A stretch of 64,000 bases of DNA from Przewalskia tangutica (Eukaryota > Streptophyta > Magnoliopsida > Solanales > Solanaceae): assembly GCA_029844215.1 (NCBI GenBank), contig CM056724.1:84339093-84403092 (forward strand), in the 5' to 3' direction. This document shows positions 46,600 to 57,998 of this stretch, one piece after another. The translations under genes were made by a program, and so were the position numbers. The notes beneath the pieces were generated by a model that was not told the DNA's origin, made no database searches, and was given only the letters and a program-made list of their open reading frames with translations. How positions within the stretch are numbered: position 1 is the stretch's first letter; each line of letters starts with the position of its first letter.

Positions 46600-49584
46600 T
46601 GTTATACCCGTATTTCCAGAGTATGCGTGAGGACGTCGAGAGAAATTTGAACTTTAAAGTAGGCTTGGCCGATTATTTTTGTGCACAACACCCTAGAGTC
46701 GTTTTTGACGAAACGTTTTACACAACTCGCGTAGGGTAAATTACGCTATGTCATTTCTAATTTTTGGATTTTTCCGAGAGAAAACATTTTTGACCAACGA
46801 GGCGACACTTGGCACCCTCTCATTGGTGGAGTGTGGGCGTAAAGTGGCCGATTGGTCTTGGCTTTTTGTCAAGTAGTTGGTAGGATATTTTGTGGGTAGA
46901 TGGATAAGGTACACATGGGTGAATCCTAGCCCTACACTTGCACCACACTTGGCATGATCTTGGCCATTGGTTGCCTCGCTTGACCTATAAATACCCCTTT
47001 GAAGACTTCTTCATCCATTTCTAAACTTTCCTAAGTCTTGAAAGCTCTTCCCTCCTCTAGAGTTCTCGCCCTCCCCCACTTTGTTAGGCTTTAGCCGAGA
47101 GCACCCCTACCCCCCTTGGCCGAGAGTACCCCCCCTCCTAGTGGGGTTGGCCGAGGGGTATACCCCCCCTTGTGGTGTTGTCTCGTATAAATACCCCCCT
47201 CTTGGTAGAAATACTCTCCATAGTATTGTTACTATACCCTAAATACCTTGGCCCTAATACCTTGTAGTATTCCAAGGTTATACCTATACGAAAAGCCCAG
47301 AAATACTATTATACTTCCCTTCAGTCACAAAACGAAACCCTAAGGAAAAATCTCCATAGTTAGTTGGAGTATTAAGTAGAAGTTGGTTAGAACTTCTAAG
47401 GATGGTTTGGAGCGGGTTGGAGCGCACGGAGTAGGAGCTAAACCTTGCTCAGGATCGACATTATAACTTGGATAATTTTGGGCTTATCGAGGTAAATATT
47501 CTTGTTCCCCCTATTGTAATTGGAAATTACATGTTGTAAGATTATATAGTTGAAGTATACTATATATAGAATGAACCTAGCTGCGGCAATGTCTTTTGAC
47601 TTAAGCTGAATATAAAGAAAGAGAAGCGAATCGTAATTACATAGATCAGACGGAGACTTGTGTAATGTTCTTGTGAAGTAGAAATTGTACACGCCCGGTT
47701 AGGCGTATAAACCCCGTTGGCTTGATAGCCGCCTCGATAGAGAGGAGATTTACGCGGTTGCGGAGGTGTCGCGAATTTTCTCAGAGAATGTTCTACGATA
47801 AGATCTAGATGATAATAAGCGCCTTGTGGCCTTATAGGTTGAAGTACTATTCGTGGCGCGATCTACTTGGCTTAAGGAGTAGCCGACGGTTTGAGGTACT
47901 TGGAGCGTTTTGCTATTAGTCGATAATCGTCGCGAGGTATGTGAACCTCTTCCTATCTTTTCTAGCATGATATGTGTATAACTATGTAGCAGTAGACGCA
48001 TACGTGTTAAAGGTATTTGATTGGTTTAAAACATAAAGTGTTATAACGGCTTTATGGGAAGTTGGATTATAACAGCTTTATGTAGGTAAGAAAATGCTTT
48101 GTGGTTTTAAAAACTTAAGAGTTATAATAGCTTTATGGAAAGTTAGGTATAACGACTTAAGGGAGATAAAATGAATGATTTATTGATTTTAGAAGGTAAG
48201 AGACCTGATCTTAAAAGATAAGAAACTTGACTTAATTAAATTAATATGAATTTTGTGTGAAACCTCATTCGTGAGAATGAGTACTTGGTTTTTAAAAGGA
48301 ATAATGTTTCTTGATTTGGAAATCGAATGAGTATCGACAAACCAACGCAGCGTTAATAAAGGGAAATGTTTTGATTAATGAAGTATTATTAAAACCACTA
48401 GAAACCTCCATCTGCATAGAAGCTAAGATGAGACAAAATGATATTACATTCCCTAGATCATGGCTGCTGATATAAGATTGTTATAAACAAGAATAACCTA
48501 CTCGCATATAAGGTATATGTTTCTCAATTTGTTTTAAGGGAGAATTATATTATTAAGTGATTAATACTATGAACTACGAAACCTTTCGAAAATGAGAAAC
48601 TTGAGCATTTGAAAATAGGCAAACTTGAACGTTTGGAAAATAATGTGGTTACTTGATTTTACAAAAGGAAGTGTTTGGGTTTACCTAAAAAGATAGTCAC
48701 TCTATTTTTATACTACGGGTATTGTGTGACTTTTGTGAAAGAATCGGATCTTTTAAAAGAGTTAATGTATGCGATTGGGGATAAAAACCCGAACTTGTTA
48801 AGATAAAGAAGAAAGTACCTTGTGTGAACAACTTGATTGTATTGGTTTGTGATAGCCTTGTAATACCTTCTTGTTGATTTGATAAGTAAACATATTAGGA
48901 TGCTACATGTGTTAGTATTTTGTGATGTTTGTGTAAAGGGGTTTCCCTTGATTGTGCTTATGTTGTTTAACGGTAAGCTGTTATGTTAGTATCATATCAC
49001 TCATGATTTTTCTGGTTGTCGCCTCCGACGCGGGTAGACTCAGCGGTCCGTGACCTATTATTCGAGAATACCTCATGCGTGTGTGTGTGACCCATGCGGA
49101 GCTAGGAGAGTTCCAGGTTAGTGTTCGGCCTTTATGGTCATGCGGTGTATGTGGCCATGCGGAATGCGAGTCGGGACGCCGGGAGTAGCTACCGATGCGG
49201 AATACCTCATGCGGGCCATCGGAGTGGCTTATGCGGAGTCGCGGAAGTTCGGGGCTAGACGCGCACATTAGATCTGCGCAAGTGGCGGCCTTTGATCATG
49301 CGACGGCCAGACAGATCTCATGATCTGATTTATGACCTTGTTTGTACCGTGGGTTTTGTAGTCGGCTATGCCTTCGCGGCTTACCCCGCACGGTTTTATG
49401 ATGACAGTGGGACCGTGTTCATGTATTCCTTGGTGCTTTTATATCATAGATCACGTGAGGAATGTATTCCACGGGCGTGATTGATGTTATGGGCGTGAGA
49501 CCCATAGTTATATTTAGTGATGACTTTGAGGCGTGAGTCACGACTTGACATGATCGCTATTTATTGTGAATCGTAGTTTGTTAT
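46600..49584 (+). mobile_element. P2 3' LTR, 5' part (interrupted by M3)
   Basis: Starts TGTTATACCCGTATTTCC at 46600 and runs 2985 bp to GTTAT at 49584, where M3 begins. It has a block-B U3, a TATA box at 46986-46993, the GAGGTATGTG segment near 47935, the dyad near 48030-48085, the core block (48335-48500) and the minisatellite slot (49010-49400). It matches the two parts of the P2 5' LTR and proves that P3 split that LTR. Confidence 0.92.
49580..49584. repeat. Putative left target duplication of M3 (GTTAT)
   Basis: GTTAT precedes the M3 terminus TGTCACGACC. The undisturbed P3 LTR continues GTTATCATACATG here. The partner copy is outside the window. Confidence 0.45.
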
Positions 49585-52500
49585 TGTCACGACCGATTCC
49601 GCCCGTGGATCGTGCCTTACCGGGCACCCTAGTGATACAACATCGAGTAATCAGTGAACATAAACGATACAAGACATATTATAAAATATGAAACAATAAC
49701 TGAGAAAACTTGCCTTCGCATATATATAAACAACAACTTTTTCAACATGAATGCTTTAATCCTTTTTACAAACCCCCGCCACAACAAGATTACATGCACT
49801 TAAGAAATGATACGACAACAATGGCGGACAGGGCCCCGCCATACCCGAATGTAAACACCTACAACAACAGGGACTATACCACCGATAAGCCTCCGAGAAA
49901 CGGAGCTTTCCCACACGCCGAATCGCGTGACCTACGGCGAGGATCAATGATGGTGTACCTTTACTCGCGGCATGAACGCAGCCCGAGGAGGTCGATAACA
50001 GTGCCGAGTATGTGAAACTAAAAATATCGTAAATGAAATCATAATAGTCTATAAAGCAGAGACATGTATGATAACCAAACTACGATTCACAATAATAAGG
50101 CCATATGTCAAGTCGTGACTCACGCCTCAAGTCATCACTCATGCCCGTGGAATACCTTCCTCACCGCCGGAGCTTTATGATATAAAAGCACCAAGGAACA
50201 CATGAACACGGTCCCACTGTGCCATAATAACACGCATGAGGTAAGTAATGAAGGCATAGCCGACTACTAACACCCACGCACCAACAAGGTCATGAATCGT
50301 ATCATAAGATCTGTCTGCCGGCCACATGATCAAAGCTGACCACTTGCCCGCAGTATCTAATGCGCGCGTCTAGCCCTGGAACTTTCCGCAGCTCCGCATA
50401 GGCCAATCAGATCGGCCCGCATGAGGTATAACCCCGCATCGAGGGTAGCTACTCCCCGGCAGCGTCCTGGACTCGCCGTCGCGACGCCACGCGACCGCAT
50501 GACCACAAGGGCCGCGTCTCAACACGAACTCCCGCAGCCCGCATAGGCCCTCGACCCGCATAGGTAGTCTCGAATCATAGGTCCATCGACCACCGAGTTC
50601 ACCCGACGGAGGGCGCTTAACCCTAATCATCTCAAGAGATGAGTGATGTATAATACTATCATAACAGCTTATCGTTAAACAACATAAGCACAACAAAGGA
50701 AAAACCCCTTCACACAAACATCACAAGATACTAACACACGTAGCATCCTAGCATGTTTACTTATCAAATCAACAAGAAAGTATTACAAGGCTATCACAAA
50801 CCAACACAATCAAGTTATACACACAAGGTACTTTCTACTATATGCTAAACAAGTTCGGGGTTTATCCCCAAAGTACTTCATACATTAACTCTTTAAAAGA
50901 TCAGTTACTCTCACAAAAGTCACACAATACCCGTAGTATATGAAAATAGAGTGATTATCTTTTGAAGTAAATCAAAACACTTCTCTTTGTAAAACTCAAG
51001 TAACAACATTATTTTCCAAACGTCCAAGTTTGCCTAATTTCAAATGTTCATGTTTCTTATTTAGAAAGGTTTCGTAGTTCATAGTCTTATTCATTTAAGA
51101 ATATAATTCTCTTTTAAACTATCTGAGAAACATAAGTCTTATATGTGAGTAGGATATTCTTGTTTACAACAATCTTATTACAAAGACCATGATCTAGGAA
51201 ATATCATTTTGTCTCATCTTAGCTTCTATGCAGATGGAAGTTTCTCTTGGTTTTAATAATACTTAATCACAAAACATTTCCTTTTATTAACGCCGCATTT
51301 GGTGGTTTGTCGATACACATTCTGATTTTCAAAATCAAGAAACATTCTTAAGACGTTATACCTAACTTTCCATAAAGCTAGTATAACTCTTAAGTTTTCA
51401 AAACAAATCAAGTATTACCTCTTCTTTCAAAATGAATCAAAAACCTTTTGAAATACTTCAAGTTCTTTTATTAACACATAACAAGTCAGTTATAGTTCAA
51501 ATCAGTTACCCTTTAAAAACCACAAGTATTTTCTTACTAACATAAAGCTGTTATAACCAACTTCCCATAAAGCCGTTATAACACTTTATGTTTTAAACCA
51601 ATCAAATACATTTAGCACATGACGCTCACCGTACTACATAGTTCACACATATCACGGAAGAGATAGGAAGAGGTTCACATACCTCGCGACGAGTATCGAC
51701 TAATAGCAAAACGCTCCAAGTACTTCCAACTGTCGGCTACTCCTTAAGCCAAGTAGAACGCGCCACACGTAGTACTTCAACCTATAAGGCCACAAGGCGC
51801 TTATTAACATCAAGATCTTATCGTAGAACATTCTACATAAAAATTCGGCAAAGACCTCCCCGCAACAGCAGAAATCTCCTCCTCTAACGGGCCGCTACCA
51901 AGCCAACCAGTGGGGTTACACATCTAACCCGAACGTACAATTCTACTCACGTAAAAGCTACACAAGCTCATCAGAATACACCCTATGTAAAACAGATTCA
52001 GCTTCTTGAGCTTAAGTCCAAAGACATTGCCACAAGCTATGTTCAGTTATATACATAGTATACTTCAACTATAATTTCCTACAACATGTAATATCCAATT
52101 ACAATAGGGGGACAAGATAATTACCTCGATAAGCCCATAATTATCCGAGTTTAATGTCGCTCCTGAGCAAGGTTTAACTCCAACTCCGGGCGCTCCAACC
52201 CGCTCCAAACCACCCTTAGAAGTTCTAACCAACTTCTACATAACACTCCAACTAACTATGGAGATTTTCCTGTGGTTTCGGTTTGTGACCGACGGAAAGT
52301 ATAATAGTATTTCGGGCTTTTCAGATAGGTATAACCTTAGAATACTACAAGGTATACTACTAAGGTAATTTGGGCATTATAACAATACTTTTGAGAGTAT
52401 TTCTACACCACAAAGTGGGTATTATCTGAAAGCAACTAGGCTAGTGGTACACTCTGCTAGCACCCCTAGAGTGGGTGCTCTCGGCCACAAGTGGGAGGAC

Positions 52501-53258
52501 GAGAACCATAAGGAAGGGAGGGAGGATTCTAACACTTAGGAAATATTTAGGATGAAGTTCATCAAAAGAGAGGGTATTTATAGCACAAGCCAAGGCCAAC
52601 CAATGGCCAAGATCTAGCCAAGTGTATAGCAAGTGTAAGGCCAAGATTCACCCAAGTGCCCCTAGACCCTACTCCTTAAAACCTCACAATTATCTACACA
52701 AATATCTACCACTGACACCCCAAAGTCGTCCGCCGCCACCTTGCCCACCAATGAGAGAGGTGCAGTGCCGCCTCTCGTTGGTTCAAAATGTTCGTCTCTC
52801 GGAAAAATCCGCAAAAATAAGAAAAGACATAGCCGAATTTTCCCTCGCAAGTTATGTAAAACGTTTCATTTAAAAACGACTCTAACAGGTGTTGTGCACA
52901 AATGCCATTCGGCCAAGCCACCTAGGCGGGTGACACGTGTCACCCTCCTATTGGCCCAAAATAAAACATCTTAAAATATCCACAATGGCCAAAATCTCGA
53001 AAACAAAGTGGCCCTACAAACCAGTAAATTTCTCCGTGGGCCCACGTGACCATTTCCAAAAATAAAATTCCATAATTCTCTAATATTCCAGAAGTCCGAG
53101 AATACCAACTGGGAATCCAATTCCCGTTGTGAACCTTTTTCCTTCACAAAACCGAAACTTTTCCGTGGAAAAATCACCTCTTTCTTCCTTTCCAATCTTT
53201 CTCAGTATTCTCGCACGCACGCCCTCGCATACATACCTGTGGAACTACGGGTATAACA
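49585..53258 (-). mobile_element. M3 3' LTR
   Basis: TGTCACGACCG to GGGTATAACA, 3674 bp. On the minus strand the order is block A (52925-53075), block B (52735-52920), TATA (TATTTATA, 52575-52582), the GAGGTTCACATACCTC segment (near 51670), the dyad (51540-51590), the core block (51160-51310) and the minisatellite slot (50210-50600). The first 330 bases can be compared with the 5' LTR at 63668-64000; they differ only at CAG/CTG, C/G runs, CCGG and homopolymers. Confidence 0.93.
52574..53075 (-). promoter_or_regulatory. M3 composite U3: block A plus block B plus TATA
   Basis: Block A has GACACGTGTC (52932-52941) and GTGGGCCCACGTGAC (53037-53051). Block B has the AAAACGACTC/GTTGTGCACA segment and the CTCTCGTTGG stretch (52735-52920). 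The two blocks share a related TTTTCCGAGAGACGAA core, so they look like diverged duplicates. TATTTATA is at 52575-52582. Confidence 0.6.
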
Positions 53259-53295
53259 TTCTTCCCCTTAGAAAGATTCGTCCCGAATGTTCCTT
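53259..53295 (-). promoter_or_regulatory. M3 polypurine tract and hairpin (one arm mutated)
   Basis: The minus strand reads CTAAGGGGAAGAA before the 3' LTR. The hairpin arms are AAGATTCG and CGAATGTT (53273-53292), so one position no longer pairs. Confidence 0.8.
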
Positions 53296-53642
53296 CTAAG
53301 TCTCAAACATACGTGCGGCGCCAAGATAGTCTTCACTTCTATACTTACGAAACAATCCTCGCCATACCGCCACGTAAAAATACCGCGCAACATACTTATA
53401 TCCAAGTCTACGAGGAAACACCTCTAACATCACCACAAATACACTTTTGTCACTTTGCGCGAGCCTAGCTCCGACGACCCAACAAATGGTACCGGCTTAT
53501 GATCCTCGGTCGCCGTGACACGAACCCTTACCACATTTCGACATCGCTTTAGTTTCCAAAACTCGTCACACCGTCCGGTGGTACTTTCAAGAAGACCGGC
53601 CAACTCCGAACTCTAAGCGTCGCCGAATATCCGCGACGATTC
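53296..53642 (-). pseudogene. M3 internal region, 3' part, with integrase remnant
   Basis: From 53563 to 53642 the sequence matches the complement of P3 near 37490-37560 (segments with GGTGGTACTTTCAAGAAGAC and CTCTAAGCG), the part of the integrase remnant before the GPF motif. The GPF end itself is missing. The region 53296-53562 is non-coding and shared with the tail of the P3 and P2 internal regions. P4 interrupts it at 53643. Confidence 0.65.
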
Positions 53643-53836
53643 TGTTATACCCGTAGTTGCGGTATGTATGTGAGGACGCACGTGCAGAGTCACAGAAATT
53701 TTGAAAAGAAAGAAAGATATGAGTTTTCAACGGAAAAGTTTCCGGTTATTTGTGAAGAAAAAGGTTCGTTAATGGGAATTGGATTCCCGTTATTTGGTAT
53801 TTGGACTTCATAGATTATATTAGAATTTTGAGATTT

Positions 53837-54317
53837 TATTTTCGGAAATGGTCACGTGGGCCCACGGAGAAATTTACATTTTGTGGGCCCGCTTGTTTTT
53901 GAGATTTCGTATTTTGGATATTTTCTAAGACGAAATATTCTGGCGACCGAGGCGACACGTGTCACCCCACGTGGCACCCGGCGAAATATTTATTTTGCAC
54001 AACACCCGATTAGGTCGTTTTTGACTAAACGCTTTACTAAGCTACGAAGGAAAATTCGCTATGTCATTTAGTATTTTTGCGAATTTTTCCGAGAGACGAA
54101 CGTTTTGGACCAACGAGAGGCAACACTTGGCACCCTCTCGTTGGTGGACTTGAAGGCGCCAGGGCCGAATTGATGGGCAAGTTGTGGTAGATATTTGTGT
54201 AGATATTTGTGAGGATTTGTGGAGTAGGGTTAGGGTGCACTTGGCTTGATCTTGGCCTTACACTTGTGTAGCACTTGGCTAGATCTCGCCATCGTTGGCT
54301 TGGCTTTGCTATAAATA
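53837..54317 (+). promoter_or_regulatory. P4 composite U3: block A, block B and TATA box
   Basis: Block A has GTCACGTGGGCCCACG (53851-53866) and GACACGTGTC (53954-53963). Block B has a TTGCACAACACCCGATTAG stretch and a GAGGCAACACTTGGCACC end near 54135. TATAAATA is at 54310-54317. The P4 3' LTR repeats this at 58790-59287. Confidence 0.62.
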
Positions 54318-55982
54318 CCCTCCTTGTGAAGACTTATTCATTCACTCCTCACTTTGTCTAAGTCTTGAAATCCCTCCTCTCCCTTGTTGTTGCTCTCGCC
54401 CAACTCCTTCTCCCCTTAGAAAGAGGCCCTTGGCCGAGAACACCCCCCTTCCCCTAGCCTTGTTGTGCGAGCCGAGCCTACCCCCCCCGTGGTAGAAAGT
54501 TGTCGTCCCAGGATGGGTATACTGCCCAAAATACCTTATCCTTGTAGCTTGTTGTATTCCAAAGATACCTCTATACGTAGAGCAGGAAATACTACCTTTG
54601 TCCCTTTGGTCTCAAACCAGAAACCCTAAAGAAAATCTTCATTGTTGGTGAAGTATTTAGGTAGAAGTTGGTTAGAACTTCTGGGTTGTTTGGAGCGACT
54701 GAGTAGAGCTAAACGTTGCTAAGGATCGACATTTAACTTGGATAATTTTGGGCTTATCGAGGTAATTATCTTGTCCCTCTATTGTAATTGGAAATTACAT
54801 GTTTGTTAGAGTATATAGTTGAAGTATACTATATATGGAACTATACTTTGTATTCGGCAATGTCTTTTGACTTAAGCCTGAAGAATAAAGAACTGAACTG
54901 AACTGTATTTACATAGGACTGTATTGCAGTAGACTTGTGTAGTATTACTGAGTAGAATTGTACACGTCCGGTTAGACGTAAACCCCCTGGTTGGCTTGGT
55001 AGCCGCCTCGATAGAGAGAGAGATTTACGCTGTATGCGGGGAGGTCTTTGAATTTTCTATAGAAGATAGAAAATTGTGTTTTGGGGTTAATAGACGTTTG
55101 TGACCTTTATAGGTGAAAGTACTAGGAGTAGCGTATTCTACCGAGTGGAAAGGGCTAGCAAGGTTGTAGTACTTGGAGCATTTTGCTTATTGTCGATAAA
55201 TCGTCGCGAGGTATGTGAACCTCTTCCTATCTTTTCTAGCATGATTGTTGTGAACTATGTAGTACGGTAGACGTACATGTGCTAAGTGATTGGTTGGTTT
55301 AAAACATAGGGTGTTATAATAGCTTTATGGGAAGTTAGTTATAACGACCTTATGTAAGTGAAAATGGTTTACTGATGTTAGAAGTTAAGAGACTTGATCT
55401 TATAAGATAAGAGACTTAACTTATTTGTTTTAATGTGGATGTTTGTGTGAAACCTCATTCGTGAGTAATGAGTACTTGGTTTTTAAAGGGATAATGTTTT
55501 ACTGATTTCGGGAATCAGAATGTGTATCGCACCACCGCAGCGTAATAAAGGAAAATGTATTGAATAATGATGTGTTGTATTAAAACCAGAGAAACCTCCA
55601 TCCGCATAAGCTAAGATGAGACAAAATGATATTACATTTTCTAGATCATGGCTGCTGTAATAAGATCGTTATAAACAAGAATAAACTACTCACGTATATG
55701 ACATATGTTACTCCATTGTTATAAAAAGGAATCAAGTGATTAAGTTTGGGGAACTATGAAACCATTTGAAAATGAGAAGCTTGAGTAATTGAAACTAGGC
55801 AAACTGGAACTTAGGAAAAGAATGTTGTTACTTGATTTTGAAAAGGAAGGTGGGTTGGTCATTCTAATACTACGGGTATCGGGTGACTTTTATAAAAGAA
55901 ATGGATCTCTTTTAAAAAGAACTTAACGTATGTAGTACTTTGGGGTTAAAAACCCGGACTTTGGCATAAAATGAAAGTACTT

Positions 55983-56060
55983 TGAGTTGTGTGAAACTTG
56001 CCTATGCTTGTTGTTGTGAAACTTGCCTATGCTTGTTGTTGTGAAACTTGCCTATGCTTG
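55983..56060 (+). repeat. 25-bp repeat GTGAAACTTGCCTATGCTTG (three copies)
   Basis: Three near-perfect tandem copies, repeated in the 3' LTR at 60945-61015. It is found only in P4 and lies just before the 70-73-bp array. Confidence 0.9.
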
Positions 56061-56217
56061 TGATGATAGCCTTTATTGTACAAGCGTTGTGTTTCTGTGT
56101 TACCGCGTCTCTCGATAGAGGGTCGGTTGACTGGTTGAGAACTTACTTGACGTGTCAGCGACGGAGAAATTCCACGGGTACGTTCCTGTTGATAGTATTA
56201 TTGTTGTTAATCGCTTT

Positions 56218-56500
56218 GGACATACTGACACGATGCGTAGCGCACGGGTATGCTTCCATTTTTGGTTAAGGTCTTGTGGTTAATCGCTTTGGATATACTG
56301 ACACGATGCGTAGCGCACGGGTATGTTTCCATTTCGATTATCGCCTTGTGATTTCCTTTTTGGACATACTGACACGATGCGTAGCGCACGGGTATGCGTC
56401 CATTTGGAATGTTGTCTTATTGTTTCCCTTTGGACATACTGACACGATGCGTAGCGCACGGGTATGCTTCCATTTGGATTGCTGTCTTGTTATTGAGGTC
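56218..56500 (+). repeat. 70-73-bp minisatellite in P4 LTR (four copies)
   Basis: GGACATACTGACACGATGCG starts at 56218, 56291 (GGATAT variant), 56362 and 56432. Each unit also carries TAGCGCACGGGTATG and TTCCATTT. The 3' LTR has the array at about 61171-61440. A second short repeat with ATGGACATGTCTACACCG (56506 and 56570) follows. The units are unrelated to those filling this slot in P3 or N2. Confidence 0.92.
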
Positions 56501-57178
56501 ACATGGACATGTCTACACCGGCGCAGTCCGGTACGTGGCCATGGGACATTGGTACTATTGTTGCATCATGGACATGTCTACACCGATGCAGATTAGGGCA
56601 TGCGCCATAATGCGAACTCGATTGATGTGCGGGCGTGAGACCCATAGTTATATTGGAGTGATGATCGTTTTATGTCAGGAATCGTAGTTTGGTTATCATA
56701 CATGTCTCCCGCTTTATATAGACTAGTATGATTTCATTTCTGATTGTATGCTTTCACATACTTGGTACTGTTGTCTCGACCTCTTCGGGCCGCGTTCATG
56801 CCGCAGTAGAGGTACATCGGTCGTGGTTCCTCTCTCATAGGATCACGCTCAACAGATTCAAGCTCCGCTTCTCCGAGGCTTATCTTTTGCAGTGTTCCTC
56901 GAGTTGTAGGTTCTTGTACATCTGGGGTATGGCGGCCCCGTCCTGTCCATAGTCATTGATATCTTAGAGGTCTGTAGTACTGTGGGCGGTGGTTGTAAAA
57001 GGATTAAACTATTCGTGTTTTATGTATATCGAAGGCAAGCTTGTTGGCCTGTTTATTCATTTATCTCTTGTTAAATGACTCTTGTTTTGTGTTCCGCTGA
57101 TTTTCTCTGATGTATGTATCACTAGGGTGCCCAGGGTAAGGCACCAGTAACGGGCCCCGGAACGGGTCGTTACAAAAG

Positions 57179-57190
57179 TGGTATCAGAGC
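57179..57190 (+). other. P4 primer-binding site (initiator tRNA-Met type)
   Basis: TGGTATCAGAGC lies four bases after the 5' LTR end and is intact. Confidence 0.88.
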
Positions 57191-57381
57191 AGTTAAATCC
57201 TCGGAAAGTGTCTACAGACCGTGTCTAGTAGAGTCTTGATTATCGATGTGTTGTGCACCACATCTATAATCAGGAGGCTGCAGGACATTTAGGATTGGTT
57301 TCCATTCTTCTCATTCTGAGATCGTGCCTTAGAGCTGTGTTGTAAGTTGTACCCCTCTGACGTATCTCGTTTTTACCAGTT

Positions 57382-57998
57382 ATGCCTCCGCAAGGCAACC
57401 AGAGCCCGAAGGCAAGGCCAGGTGCCGCGAAGTAGATACAGAGGAGTACGCAGGCGCAGCCCGCACAAGACTGAGGTTGTGCTTGACGGCGGTTTCGCGA
57501 CGCCGCCAAAGACCAGAGAGTTTAGAGCCGCAGCGATGGCCGATGAGACTACGATGCACGAGCCTCGGTCCACACCGAGCAGGGAGACGGGTCAGCGAGA
57601 TGGCGATTATTGGCGCCGTTGTGGCCGATATGAGGACAGCCGGACGCAGCAGCTCCGGTTCGAGCACCGTGAGTTCACCCCGAGCAGATAGTTTGAGGCT
57701 ACGGACTTTACGAGTTGTAGCCCGCGAGTTTTATGGGTCGAGGCTCGAGGATGATCCGCGGGAGTTCATCCGGCAGATTCTGCGGATCACGCGGGTGATC
57801 AAGGCTTCAGACCGAGTGCGACCTTTGGTTCGCATCGGCTGCGTGATACCGCAGTCGATTGGTTTGATTCATGGGAGCTTTCCCGGGGAGAGCATGCACC
57901 TCCAGCAGTATGGGATGAGTTTTCGGGGGCTTTCTCACGCACTTCTTGCCTCCGCAGATGAGGAGGGCACGCGATTTTTATTACCGAGACCAGGGTAA
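57382..57998 (+). pseudogene. gag: P4 gag, N-terminal and capsid part
   Basis: The ATG at 57382 (MPPQGN) corresponds to the gag start. The capsid core is present in pieces: SLRLRTL, then REFYGSRLEDDPREFIRQ (57725-57778) and RVIKASDRVRPL (57795-57830), matching N2 SPPEFYGSRPEDDPQEFIRR and RVIKASETE. Beyond this the correct phase shifts (a DWFDSWEL-like stretch near 57855-57880 is in another frame). Gag then breaks off near 58000, before the basic region and zinc knuckles seen in N2. The long frame 57477-57998 mixes real and shifted phase. Confidence 0.78.

Larger units (their letters stand above)
31114..49584 (+). mobile_element. P2: family T element with gag and integrase remnants, split by P3 and M3
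   Basis: The 5' LTR is 31114-32155 plus 41516-43954 (about 3.48 kb in total, split by P3). The primer site is near 43959, the internal region is 43955-46599, and the 3' LTR starts at 46600 and is cut at 49584 by M3. The internal region carries the two ends of gag and a fragment of integrase but no protease, reverse transcriptase or RNase H. It lies in the same orientation as P1, which it interrupts. Confidence 0.9.
53643..57174 (+). mobile_element. P4 5' LTR
   Basis: 3532 bp. U3 has block A (53837-53969) followed by block B (53978-54141), then a TATA box at 54310-54317. Further on are the GAGGTATGTG segment (near 55208), the dyad near 55300-55355, the core block (55530-55685), a 25-bp repeat (55983-56060) and a 70-73-bp repeat (56218-56500). 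It ends GGGTCGTTACA, unlike the usual GTCGTGACA. Confidence 0.92.

Noticed and set aside
56218..56500. Possible CRISPR-like array (regular repeats with variable parts)
   Set aside because: The units are 70-73 bp head-to-tail minisatellites with similar, not unique, intervening parts inside a plant LTR, and no cas-like gene is present.
57477..57998. A 173-codon frame as a novel protein
   Set aside because: Parts match gag capsid in this frame and parts in others. It is a frameshifted gag, not a new gene.
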